Shown here piece after piece: positions 33,585 to 43,513 of a stretch of DNA of 64,000 nt. The stretch is from Hibiscus mutabilis (Eukaryota; Streptophyta; Magnoliopsida; Malvales; Malvaceae), in contig CM033721.1 of assembly GCA_019671005.1 (NCBI GenBank), forward strand, positions 57,784,284 through 57,848,283. Direction: 5' to 3'. How positions within the stretch are numbered: the stretch's first letter is position 1; each line of letters opens with the position of its first letter. The notes below the pieces were generated by a model that was given only the letters and a program-made list of their open reading frames with translations, was not told where the DNA came from and did no database searches. Both the position numbers and the translations under genes were made by a program.

Positions 33585-34230
33585 ATACGATGTTTTTAAG
33601 CTTTCTCTCATTTATGAAAATGTCAATTCTCAATAATAGGTTACACTGTACCTCTACAACGGTTTGACATAACATTACTCAACATGATTAAAAAACATTT
33701 AAAGCATCATAATTGTCATTAATATTAGAAAAACTGAACCTCATTTAAAAAAAATGGTATTACGGCTCATATTCACTTCTCCAACAAACATTAGATGTCA
33801 TACATTTAATCCATAAAACACATTAAATTCTTGCCTTATCATATTCACATATTTATTCGGTTTTACATCTTTAAACTCTTTGAAAAGTTTAATAAATATT
33901 GAAAATGATTCTATCTCTTTGATTTCCTTCAGTTTTTCAATTTAGAAATAAATCCTTTTACCATTAAACATAACGTAACATAATTAATAAAACTTTATTG
34001 GTAATTAAAATTCATTTAAAATGACTCATTCTTACCAATTTCGTTAAATATCAAGTCGGGCCTTGGAATGGACATTGCAGATTCAACTACGATGAATCCC
34101 ACCATGTGTACCGAGCCAACAATCACATAGCCTTAAAGCTCGAAGCGCCATTTGAACTGAACATGAATTTTCATTGTTCTTTTCATAAAATATTATGTTT
34201 GAACAACGGTATATGAATTTGCTTCTAAAT
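33585..34230. other. No feature recognised
   Basis: AT-rich DNA between the CACTA end and the solo copia LTR. No open frame or repeat that I can support. Confidence 0.4.
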
Positions 34231-35433
34231 TATTAGAAAATAGATTGCTGCAAGATGAGTCGTTAGCATTGACTGAAAAATAATAAAATAATCAAGTGAA
34301 ACGATAACCATGTCGTGGTATTAATCACTGCCTTTGAAGCGAATTTGCCCCGATATGTATAATCGCTACAATGGACAAACGACACCTGAGGTTAGCACGG
34401 CTCTTCAAATTTCGTACACCCGAAAGGTTAAGTGGACTCTGGTGGTATCGCTCTTCCCTCTACTCAAAACAATACTCAGGAAAGGTTTATGAAAACTAAA
34501 GACCATTTCAATGCAAATGTCATTTGCTTTAGGCTAAATAGTGAGAGCAAAAATATCATTTTCGAAACACAATTTAATTTTATTTATAGTAGAATTAAAT
34601 GACATAGGCCCTGTTTGGCAATTAGGGGATAGCATATAGCGGATAGGGGATTACATTAGCTGATAGCAGATAGTTGATAGCATTAGCTGATTTGATTAGC
34701 GGATTGCATTAGCTGATTGTATAAAAGTGTTTAGTAAAATTAACTGATAGCTGATAGCTGTTTGATTATTTGAACAAGCAAAATGACATATAAGGACATG
34801 ATTATATTCGATATTTGTTTGAATAATTTATATTTATTAACATTGTATCTATTTATATTAATAAGATTATGAAAATTAATTTTTTAATATTATTACTGAG
34901 CACATATGAAGGATGTATATATCAATTTTTTATTTGTGAAATTATATTTTTAATATAATTTTATTACTTATTAAATTTAGATGTATATGTTAATTTTTTA
35001 TTTATGAAATTATATTTTGAATATAATTTTATTAATTATTAAATTTATATTTATATATTATTTTCTTATTTATGAAATTATATTTTAAATATAATTTTAT
35101 TAATTATTAAATATATATTTTATTACTTTCTTATTTATGAAATTATTTTTTTTATTTTATTAGTTATTCAAATTTATTTTATTTAGAGATTTTTTTATAA
35201 TTATCAAGGACAAAATAGTCTTTACAAGTCTTTTATCCAAACCTTTAACTAAAAAAGCTCCTAAATGGAGCTTTTTTCAAAACGAGAGGTTTCACCTCAA
35301 TCCGCTCTTACAATCCTCTATTTATCAAACATCTTAATTGGCGAATTTGATTGGTCAAACCTCTAATTTTAGATCAAAAAGCTATTTACCAAACATGACC
35401 ATAATAAAATGGGTTACATTTTGAGCATTAACA
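34231..35433 (+). mobile_element. Solo copia LTR (same family as 7283-7727), split by a MITE
   Basis: The halves 34231-34606 and 35401-35433 align along their length with 7283-7727: GCAAGATGAG, TTAGCATTGACTG, AATAATAAAAT, TTTGCCCCGAT, GAGGTTAGCAC, CTCTTCCCTC, TTATGAAAACTAAAG and ACATTTT..GCATTAACAACA occur in the same order. No polypurine tract or pol is adjacent, so it is a solo LTR. A clear target duplication was not seen. Confidence 0.75.
34607..35400. mobile_element. Tourist-like (PIF/Harbinger) MITE, 794 bp
   Basis: Starts GGCCCTGTTTGGCAA and ends TTACCAAACATGACC, imperfect inverted termini of the GGSCCTGTTTGG type. The unfilled homologous site in the 7283-7727 LTR shows that exactly this segment plus 3 bp is extra, giving a 3-bp ATA duplication (34604-34606 and 35401-35403) of PIF/Harbinger length. 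The left part is made of AGCTGATAG and GCATTAGCTG words. No transposase is present. Confidence 0.8.
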
Positions 35434-35454
35434 ACAAAATAAAAATTCTCTACC

Positions 35455-35640
35455 CCTAATTATGTCATTTTATATGCCCACACTAAAAAACACTAAAAAT
35501 TAGATTCTAAACTCTAACCCTAAATTTCACATCTTAAACCCTAAATCCTAAAAATACACATGCCCCTAATTCTATAAACTCTAACCTTGAACCCTAAACC
35601 AACTTTTTAAAGTAGGGCACCAAAAAGAACATAATTTGAG
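35455..35640. repeat. Telomere-like CCCTAA-rich patch, second copy
   Basis: Same leading words (TGTCATTTTATATGCCCACAC, TAAAAATTAGATTCTAAAC, shortened) and CCCTAAA-type repeats as 6740-6900 and 38915-39110, including a trailing GGGCACCAAAAAGAAC-like segment. Confidence 0.65.
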
Positions 35641-35872
35641 ACAGACGAATTCTATCCTTAACAACATAATTTCTCATTATATTTTTTAATTTTTCTTTTT
35701 TTAATAAAACTAGTTACTCATATTCAAAAAAAAATCTTCCAAAATACCGATGGATTGTATGTGATAGCTGAATTTGTAATCTTTAGACTAAAAATGATCA
35801 ATAAATATCTTTCCAAACATAAAGATTTTTTTCTATTTACTATGAGATTTGTGATCAAGGAGATTGAGGGAA

Positions 35873-35877
35873 TATAT
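35873..35877. repeat. Target-site duplication TATAT of the gag-only copia element
   Basis: TATAT precedes the 5' LTR and again follows the 3' LTR at 38296-38300, a perfect 5-bp match. Confidence 0.85.
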
Positions 35878-36407
35878 TGTCGAGAAATGACTTGAAATTT
35901 GTCAAGGGTGGCAGCCACCAAAGTCTAAGATGGCAGCCACCGAATGTTGAAAATGGAGGAAAAACAAGTTGGCAAGTTGGAAATAATTAATGGGAAAATT
36001 ATTTTGTGGTCCCTAAAGATTAGGCTATTTGTAAGTTAGTCCTTAGAACTCAACTATAAATAGGCCTAACCATTTCTATTTTCAAATGTACCAAGTCAAG
36101 TATTGAGAGTTCTATTTGGCTTCTAAATTCTTTTCTATTCTCTTGTATTGGAGTGGTGAAAGGTGTAGTTAAATATTTTCTCGGGTGTACTTGGGGTATC
36201 GGGTTTGTGAGAATAGTTTGTGTGTTGTAACAGTTTTCACATAGTGGTTTCTCGGGTTGTCTTTGACAACGATTGTGGTTTTTTCTCCAGTTGGGAGTTT
36301 CCACGTAAAAATCTTGTGTTCTTTTATTGTATTGTTTTCTAGTTTATTTCTCTATTTTAGCCGGTTAATCTTAAGAGGGGAATTGTTCTGCACTTTGATT
36401 TCCAACA
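35878..36407 (+). mobile_element. 5' LTR of the gag-only copia element
   Basis: Begins TGTCGAGAAATGACTTG and ends GATTTCCAACA (530 bp). A TATAAATA at 36055-36062 is a good promoter candidate. The 3' LTR differs at roughly one position in twenty by eye and has TGTAAATA at that place. Confidence 0.9.
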
Positions 36408-36409
36408 AT

Positions 36410-36421
36410 TGACATCAGAGC
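36410..36421 (+). other. Primer-binding site of the gag-only element
   Basis: TGACATCAGAGC lies two bases after the LTR and matches the initiator Met tRNA type site TGGTATCAGAGC at 10 of 12 positions. Confidence 0.7.
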
Positions 36422-36695
36422 GAGGTTGAAAGAGTGATAATTTTCTTATCCTTATGGTTGCAGCATTGTTTGAACCTCCATTTTGGAAAAAAAAATTTAT
36501 GGTTACTTTGAGTTCGTGGTTTCTTGGAGATTGTTCTTGGCTTCTTCTTGATTGATGGTTACTGTGGTAGTGTGGAAGTGCATGTCTAGGAAAGTTCTGG
36601 CTAAGGAAAGACTTGGTATTTGAGCGATCCTTGTGATCCACCTCTCTTTCCTGGGAACTACCTGGTGCATTGTTCACGGACTACATTCAATTGCG

Positions 36696-37484
36696 ATGAC
36701 ATCCGCCATAAAGATTGACATAGAGAAATTTGATGGAAAGATCGACTTTGGTTTATGGCAAATAAACATGAAAGACATGTTAATACAATTGGGGACGCAC
36801 AAGGCACTAAAAGGAAAGCCTGCCAGCAATGATTCTGGAAAAGCCGGCTCTAGTATGAGTGATGAAGATTGAGAGGATCTTGATTTGAGAGCAACAAGTT
36901 CAATTCGCTTGGCTTTGGCAAAGAATGTTCTTCCTAATGTGAAAGGAATCTCCAGTGCAAAAGAGATTTGGGAGAAACTTGAAGCATTGTACCAAGGGAA
37001 AGGCATTTCAAGCAGATTGCACCTTAAGGAGCAATTTCATACATTGCGTATGGATGAAGGTTCCAAGATCTTAGATCATCTTAGTGCACTCAATCATATT
37101 GTCACTAAATTAGAGTCTATTGGAGTTGAGATCGATGATGAAGATAAAGCTCTACAGCTTATATTTTCTCTTCTCACTTCCTATGAACACATGAAACCTA
37201 TTTTGATGTATGAGAAGGAAACTTTGGATTTTTCAGAGATTGCCAATAAGCTCATTTCTGAGGAGAGAAGGTTGAAGAACGGAGGTCGTGATTTCACAGT
37301 TCGTGATTCAACAAACTCGGTATTGGCAGTGAACGAGAAGAAGAAAAAGAACGTGGTTTGCTGGAAGTGTGGAAAGGTTGGGCATGTAAAGAAAAATTGT
37401 CCAAGAGGAGCAAGTTCAGCAACAGGCTCTGAATCAGAAACTAGCATCGTCTCGCTTGTCACAGGAGATGATTTTCTTCTATGA
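36696..37484 (+). pseudogene. Ty1/copia gag with zinc knuckle, one internal stop
   Basis: From ATG at 36696 (MTSAIKIDIEKFDGKIDF) the frame runs 263 codons to 37484 with a single interruption, TGA at 36870-36872, where relatives usually have Trp (context DED-x-EDLDLRA). The N-terminal part fits the copia gag fold (FDG..DFGLWQINMKDML, AKEIWEKLEALYQGK, LHLKEQFHTLRMDEG). The C-terminal part has lysine-rich sequence and a CCHC knuckle, CWKCGKVGHVKKNC, which binds RNA. In family members the protein forms the particle that packages element RNA. Apart from that one codon the frame is intact, unlike every other retroelement frame here, suggesting recent activity or selection. The copy itself should not make full-length Gag. 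Confidence 0.85.
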
Positions 37485-37773
37485 AGTTGAGAAGTACGTC
37501 CTCATGGTATCTCCACTTTACCATGGAAGAGGATGTGTTGCTGCTAGCGGATCTGATGTTATACACGGGCATTGGTTGGCATTGATGCAAGGTGTATGGT
37601 GTTGATGGCTGATGAACTTCCAAAGGAAGCCAACATGGAAGTTGCACCATAAGTTTCAGCATTTTCGACGTGCCGAGGTTTATTTTTATACATGTGTACT
37701 TTTTATGGCGGAGTACAACAATTTCTGTTTTGAGTTTGTGAAAGTGGTGGAATTTCAAGTCATGGTGGAGATT

Positions 37774-38295
37774 TGTTGAGAAATGACTTGAAATTTGTCA
37801 AGGGTGGCAGCCAACAAAGTCTAAGATGACAACCACCGAATGTTGAAAATGGAGGAAAAACAAGTTGGCAAGTTGGAAATAATTAATGGAAAAATTATTT
37901 TCTGGTCCCTAAAGATTAGGCTATTTGTAAGTTAGTCCTTAGAACTCAACTGTAAATAGGTCTAACCATTTCCAAATGTACCAAGACAAGTATTGAGAGT
38001 TCTATTTGGCTTCTAAATTCCTTTCTATTCTTTTGTATTAGAGTGGTGAAAGGTGTAGTTAAATATTTTCTCGGGTGTACTTGGGGTATCGGGTTTGTGA
38101 GAATAGTCTGTGTTGTAACAATTTTCACATAGTGGTTTCTCGGGTTGTCTTTGACAACAGTCATGATTTTTTCTTCGGTTGGGAGTTTCCACGTAAAAAT
38201 CTTGTGTTCTTTTATTGTATTGTTTTCTAGTTTATTTCTCTATTTTAGCCGGTTAATCTCAAGAGGAGAATTTTTCCGCACTTTAATTCCCAACA
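37774..38295 (+). mobile_element. 3' LTR of the gag-only copia element
   Basis: Starts TGTTGAGAAATGACTTG after GGTGGAGATT and ends AATTCCCAACA (522 bp), followed by TATAT. Confidence 0.9.
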
Positions 38296-38583
38296 TATAT
38301 GTTTCCTTCTTATTTAGCAGCATATTTTAAGAAAAATTATATGGAAAAAATCTTAGAGAATCTGAAGATATTAAAGCTGATTACATTCTTATTTGTCGGT
38401 TTATTTTTGGGATTGCTTAATGAAAAAACAACCAATTAGTACCGAAGATTTTGTAGCTGATATTCTAGAAAACGATACGAATCTCTCTTGAGGATCATCG
38501 CAGATTGTTGAAGCTTGATTTGGTCTCCTCTATATCGGAGCCTTCAAACGTGAAAAAAGAGAGAGACAAAACTCTACTGGGTA

Positions 38584-38890
38584 ATTACGGGTGGTTGATA
38601 TCTGATAATAGATATATTAATTGATAACGGATTGCATTAATTGATTTGATTAATGAACTGTATAAATTAATTATATAAAAAAATTTTGGTAAAATTAACT
38701 GATAGTTGACAGTTGTTTGATTATTTGAACAAATAAAATAACATATAGGGACATAATTATATTCAATATTTGTTTGAATAGTTTATTAATTATCAATATT
38801 TTATCATTAGATTATAAAAATTAATTTTTTAATATAACACTATTAAGCATATTTGAATAATTTATATATTAATATCTCATTTATAAAAGA
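38584..38890. mobile_element. Truncated second copy of the 34607-35400 MITE
   Basis: Matches the left half of that MITE along about 300 bp (GGATTGCATTA, TTGATTTGATTA, GTAAAATTAACTGATAG, TGTTTGATTATTTGAAC, AACATATAGGGACAT). It lacks both termini. Confidence 0.65.
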
Positions 38891-38914
38891 ACAAAAATTA
38901 TCTGTCTTCTAACC

Positions 38915-39110
38915 ATGTCTCCTTATATACCTCACACTAGAACACTTACAAATTAAATTCTAAATCCTAACCCTAATTTTCACATCCTAACCCTAAATCC
39001 TACACTCTAAAAAATACACCATCTCCATATTCTCTAAACCCTAACCTTAAACCCTAATTTTAAATATACTACTTTAAAGTGGAGGCACAAAGAGATGTGG
39101 TTAGGAGGTA
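38915..39110. repeat. Telomere-like CCCTAA-rich patch, third copy
   Basis: CCTAACCCTAA and CCCTAAATCC words follow a CACACTAGAACACTTAC-like lead, as in the other two copies. Confidence 0.65.
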
Positions 39111-40073
39111 GACGATTTTTATCTTTTATAATTTTTTTAATACAATTTGATTAGTTGATGACGTTATCATGAGAAATAATGGAGGCCGAGTGCTATTTAA
39201 AAAAAAAAATAGGCCATTAACTGGTTGCTTTAAGTCTTTAAGTTTCCAAAGTCAAAGCGTTGCAAACCATCACAATCAATGTATTGAATGCAGTTTTAAT
39301 TTTCTGTTTGATTGTAGCCATTGATTGAGTTTTTCTAAGAGTTGTTGTTGTGTATGCAGAAAATTTTTGTTAAGAAACTCATTCATTAAAATTAGGTGTG
39401 TGATACAAGTTGATTCAGATTAATCAACACCCAAAAATGTAGAGTTTCATGCAAACTACTAAAGCTGACAACAGTAATACGAACAGTCACATTTGCAGTA
39501 TTTTGATTACTACACAGAGAGCCTGAAACGTATTAAACTAGAAATGAGTGGTAAAATGAGAAACAAATTAAACCAGAAACACTTGTTTTTCCTTGTAGAA
39601 ATTGCATTCTTTGTGTACTTTGACTTGAAAGGTTCAAAAGTCGCGGTCGGCAGGCTCGAATGTGGCAGCGTCACGCAACCGGGTTCCATCCCAAAAACGT
39701 AGCCGGTCCCTGTATCTGTCATTTTCATTGAAAACCAGTTTTCTATAATTTCTTTCTAGTCCCTAGTCAAGTTTTGGACATATGCGAGGTGAGCGACCGC
39801 AAAGGTCCCCAAAGAAAAGAGAGCCTCAAATGAGTTAAATTAAATGTTTATAGGGTGAAAACAAAAAATTGGTTTAATAAATTACAAGAAAAAAATAAAT
39901 AACTTTAAAGAGGACCCCATAATATATCTTTTACTAAGATAAAAATATCTTTTAAGAAAATCTTATATATTTTTGGATTATAAATTAAAGGGTCTCGTTT
40001 TAATAAACTGTACAAGACCTCGTAAACTGTTGAATCGCCCCTACTAGTCCCTATAGTTTAGGAGATGATTCAG
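39111..40073. other. No gene recognised
   Basis: Two overlapping opposite frames at 39493-39728 include a GC-richer patch (GTCGCGGTCGGCAGGCTCG) but no motif. The rest is AT-rich. Confidence 0.4.
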
Positions 40074-40081
40074 GAATGGAC

Positions 40082-40317
40082 ATGGGCGAAGCTACATAGG
40101 CATTTGGGGCTTCTAATGACACTCTAAATTTTTTTAGAAATCATATTTTTCTATATAATTTGTATATAAAAATTAAAAAATATATAATTAACACCCTTCA
40201 TAAATAAAATGACATATCTTTATAAATAAAATGACACATCTTTATAAATAATTAACTTCTCTTAAATACCGTTCAAAAGATGACACCACTTGAATAAATT
40301 TTTGGTTCCGCCCCTGA
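40082..40317. mobile_element. Candidate hAT-type MITE, about 236 bp
   Basis: The left edge ATGGGCGAAGCTA and the inverted right edge TCAGGGGCGGAACCA are related to the GGGGCGGAGCC termini of plant hAT MITEs. Flanks GAATGGAC (40074-40081) and GAATGAAA (40318-40325) match at 6 of 8 positions. The inside is AT-rich with a short duplicated AAATAAAATGACA word. Confidence 0.45.
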
Positions 40318-40426
40318 GAATGAAACACATATTAAATCATAATTATTGTAATTTATTAGACAATGAAATTGATGAGGTTATCAACTTTGATTGTTTCAGT
40401 AGCTGGGTCCAAAAAAAAAAAACTCA

Positions 40427-40435
40427 CAAGTTATA
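40427..40435. repeat. 9-bp target-site duplication CAAGTTATA of the MULE
   Basis: CAAGTTATA lies at 40427-40435 and again at 54003-54011, exactly outside the inverted termini. Nine bases is the Mutator-superfamily length. Confidence 0.9.
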
Positions 40436-40703
40436 GGCATAAGGGAATAATTAGGATCTTAGGATCCTAATATGACCAACAACACTCGGAATCTTAAATT
40501 CCTAAAAGTAGGACACTTACAGTAAACTCGCTGTGGTGGTACGGCGAGTTCCAAAATTATATTCTTTTTTATTCAAACTTGCCTTGACCATATGGCAAAT
40601 TTTATTTTTTAATTCCCGGTTTAAACATTAATGACGATATTAACCTAATCCTAAACGGAACTCACCGTAGGAACAAGGCGAGTTTCCTCTGGCTTAACGA
40701 CCG
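40436..40703 (+). repeat. Left terminal inverted repeat of the MULE
   Basis: About 268 bp beginning GGCATAAGGGAATAATTAGG. It is the inverted counterpart of about 53737-54002, with shared words such as CTTAGGATCCTAATATG, GTAAACTCG, GAGTTCCAAAATTAT, TTGCCTTGACCATATGG and GAGTTTCCTCTGGCTTAACG. Confidence 0.9.
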
Positions 40704-41036
40704 TTTTGAGTCTAAGCATAACGTTGTTTGAAATCATTAAACTCATCGTGTATATACGATAAGTTTGGCTTGGTTATTTTGTCCAAAACATGTTCATTTA
40801 AGTTGTAAATTATCTAACATTTTGTCATTCTATTTAAATGCACAAGTTATATATCTAATAGGTTGTAGAATGTTTTAAAGATAATGTAGAAGTTGAAATG
40901 AATTTTTTAATTTTAAAATTGCAACCTTTTAGGTGAACTATACAGTGGTGAAAAGTTAGATCGAAATGAATTCTAGTGAAGTTTCATACTAATATTCATG
41001 CTAAAACATGGCTACTTAATAAAAATAAAACAACAT

Positions 41037-43513
41037 ATTTATGTTTGAGATGGACACTTTGGCATTCTATGACCTGGAAGTCTACAATTCCCGCAAAGTC
41101 TAGGTTGTCCGGTAGGTTCGCACTTGCAGTGATGCATGTCATCCATATCATTTTGAATCCTTGTGGATCTGGGACGTCCTACTTTTTCCCTTTCACAGAG
41201 TTGGGTCAGGTAAAATTGTGGTCCATGTCTGCACAACATTCCATTCAGTTTTGTTTCCGATTGGTGGGAATTCCATTTCGTAGACCTTAAATACTGAATG
41301 AAGCCAGTATACATGATCCACGTATTCCTTGAAATCGATCATGGCAGCAGAGCATGCAGCAATGACATGCTCGCACGGAGTCTTAAGTGCTTGGAATTTG
41401 CCACAGTCGTACTCATTTTCTTGAGATCCACCCTGTACGATGTTAGGTCAAAAACCTACATTGGTCGTGGTATCTCTGGGACACGAAAAGAGCCATCATT
41501 TTGTGATATCGGCAGCACATGCAACCTGTTCGATTTAACAACGGTTCTTTGAATTTTGTCTCGTATCCTCGGGTGGAATGTGAGGTGCTTTTGCAGCATA
41601 ACGGTAGCTTCTTTGCCCAAGGTTGTGAATAGCTTGCCCAAACGAAGGTATTTAGCTTTCATGATGGTGGTCACTGGAAAATTTTGAATCCCCTTCAAGG
41701 AATAGTTGATTGCCTTAGCCAAGTTAGTTGTCATGTGGCCATATCTAAAGTTGTCGTCATATGTGTTGGTCCATTTTTTTGGGGGAATTTTTGCAACGTA
41801 CTTGTAGTCGAAATCATTCCTCCCCTGCAACTCTTCAAGTATTTGTTCAAATTTGTGTTGAACTAGTTCGTACCCTAAGACACGACAAAGTTCTCAAATG
41901 AGATATAGGGAAAGTAATGATAAATACAAATACAACAAATCTTAAAACGTACCCATGTGTATAACGAGCCTGAGTTCATCGTCCTTCTTATACCGACCAT
42001 GGTAGTTTGCGGCAATGTGGCGTATGCAGAAACGGTGCTCAATGTTTGGAGATTGAAACTTCCTACCCAAAAATTTGCATCGCTGACTTGATCCCACCTC
42101 TTCGATCAGAGATCAAGCAAACTCGATCCTTTTTTATAATGTAATGACGTAGCTTCTTGAGGAAAAACATGCAAGATTTAGTATCTTCTCTTGGCACGAG
42201 TGCGAATACTATTGGTATTATCTTGCGATTGTCATCTTGAACAACGACTAATAGCAAAACTTGCTTGTATCTTCCATACAAGAATGTGCCATCGATTTGA
42301 ACGATGGACTTGAAGTTCTTGTACACATTCATACACTGTGAAAATGTCCAAAAAATTCATTTGAATTGGCAAACATTAGGGACCACATGATCGTTCTTGT
42401 AGTATGGTCAATTTCCAAATCTGCGATCATTTCGGGGTTGTGTTTCTTCATGATGTTTATCCAAGCTGGGAGCTCATTGTAAGAAGCGTCTCATTCCCCC
42501 ATGCAATTTCATGATTACCTTGTTTCTTCCCCTCAAATTATTTTTACGATGGCGTGTAATCGTATATTATATTAACATGCGCATGCAGTGCAAAAATAGT
42601 GACTTTAGGGCTTGCCTAGACAATTGTTTGGATGCTCCTGACGGTGATATTATAGTCCAGGTTTGGATGATCCTGCTTGTAACTGACGACACAATAAGTA
42701 TGAGGGCCATTGTAGATTGTGATCTCCCAGATGTTGTCTTTTCTTTACATCTTGTTGACCCACACATTCCAGTTGCATTCTTGTGCCAATTTCTGTGTAC
42801 ATTGACATATATATTTGCTTGATGTCACGTACTCACCTTGGTGTGCACACCGTAACGTATGTTGTAGGTTTTAACAACAGTTTTCACTTCGTCACTCGTT
42901 CTGAACTGCACCCCTTCCCACAAGTCATCTTTTTTGTTGCAAAATAAGAACCATCAAAACCCACGTCAGGCACGTTAGGGAACTCATGCACGTCCATTGC
43001 TGCCAAGTTAATATCGTGCATGTACGCCGAATGCTCGTACGGTGTTAGGGCACTATTGCTTGCAACATGTCCCAATTGATTTTGATTGAAGTTTCCAGGG
43101 TCGTCATCATCATTATCAGTGTTACTTTCAGATTCAGAGGCAAAATAGACAACAACATCTTCAGGCTCCATGAACAACCCAACCTCAGCACCATCGGGGC
43201 CACGCTCTTGAATCGGTTCTTCTGGGGATGTGTAGCTTTCATTAGCATTCGTGGATGCATGGGCAGGTGCAGAAGTCGTAGTTGTAGACCCAAGAAAAAA
43301 TTAGGAGAAGAGTAGCTTGGCTCATTTAGATCGAATGATGCAGCGCAAAAGTGTCGCCTCCCTAAAAAACTTGATCCACCAAGTTTCGGTTGATGCCCAT
43401 CAATGTATAGGCTAAAGGTGGAATGTTGAGTTGATGGTTGTTTGACGTTTAGGTCGAAGAAGTTAGAGTACGAGTGTCCTGCTAAATAATCAATTGTGTA
43501 TAGGTTCATCAAT
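41037..43513 (-). pseudogene. MULE transposase (MURA-like), main part
   Basis: From N- to C-terminus on the minus strand: an acidic low-complexity region (SESESNTDNDDDD) and the MULE N-terminal NxPDVGFDG area at 42880-43180; a decayed middle; the DDE core at 42063-42332 with QIDGTFLYGRYKQVLLLVVV, FALVPREDTKSCMFFLKKLR and CLISDRRGGIKSA; a stretch at 41456-41830 (TNLAKAINYSLKGIQNFPVT); a SWIM zinc finger near 41330-41420 (DCGKFQAL..TPCEHVIAAC, with Tyr in place of the first Cys); and a CCHC knuckle CGNCRLPGHRMPKC at about 41050. Several frameshifts and stops interrupt it. The family cuts and pastes DNA at the inverted termini. The 5' end of the frame lies beyond the nested LTR at 48910-49320. 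Confidence 0.85.

Larger units (their letters stand above)
35878..38295 (+). mobile_element. Complete gag-only, non-autonomous Ty1/copia element (TR-GAG type)
   Basis: The 2418-bp unit has two LTRs, a primer-binding site, a single gag frame and a purine-rich tract, and lies between perfect TATAT duplications. The whole interior between the LTRs is only 1366 bp, so protease, integrase, reverse transcriptase and RNase H are absent and would have to come from another copia element. This structure corresponds to the class described as terminal-repeat retrotransposons with a GAG domain. Confidence 0.85.
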
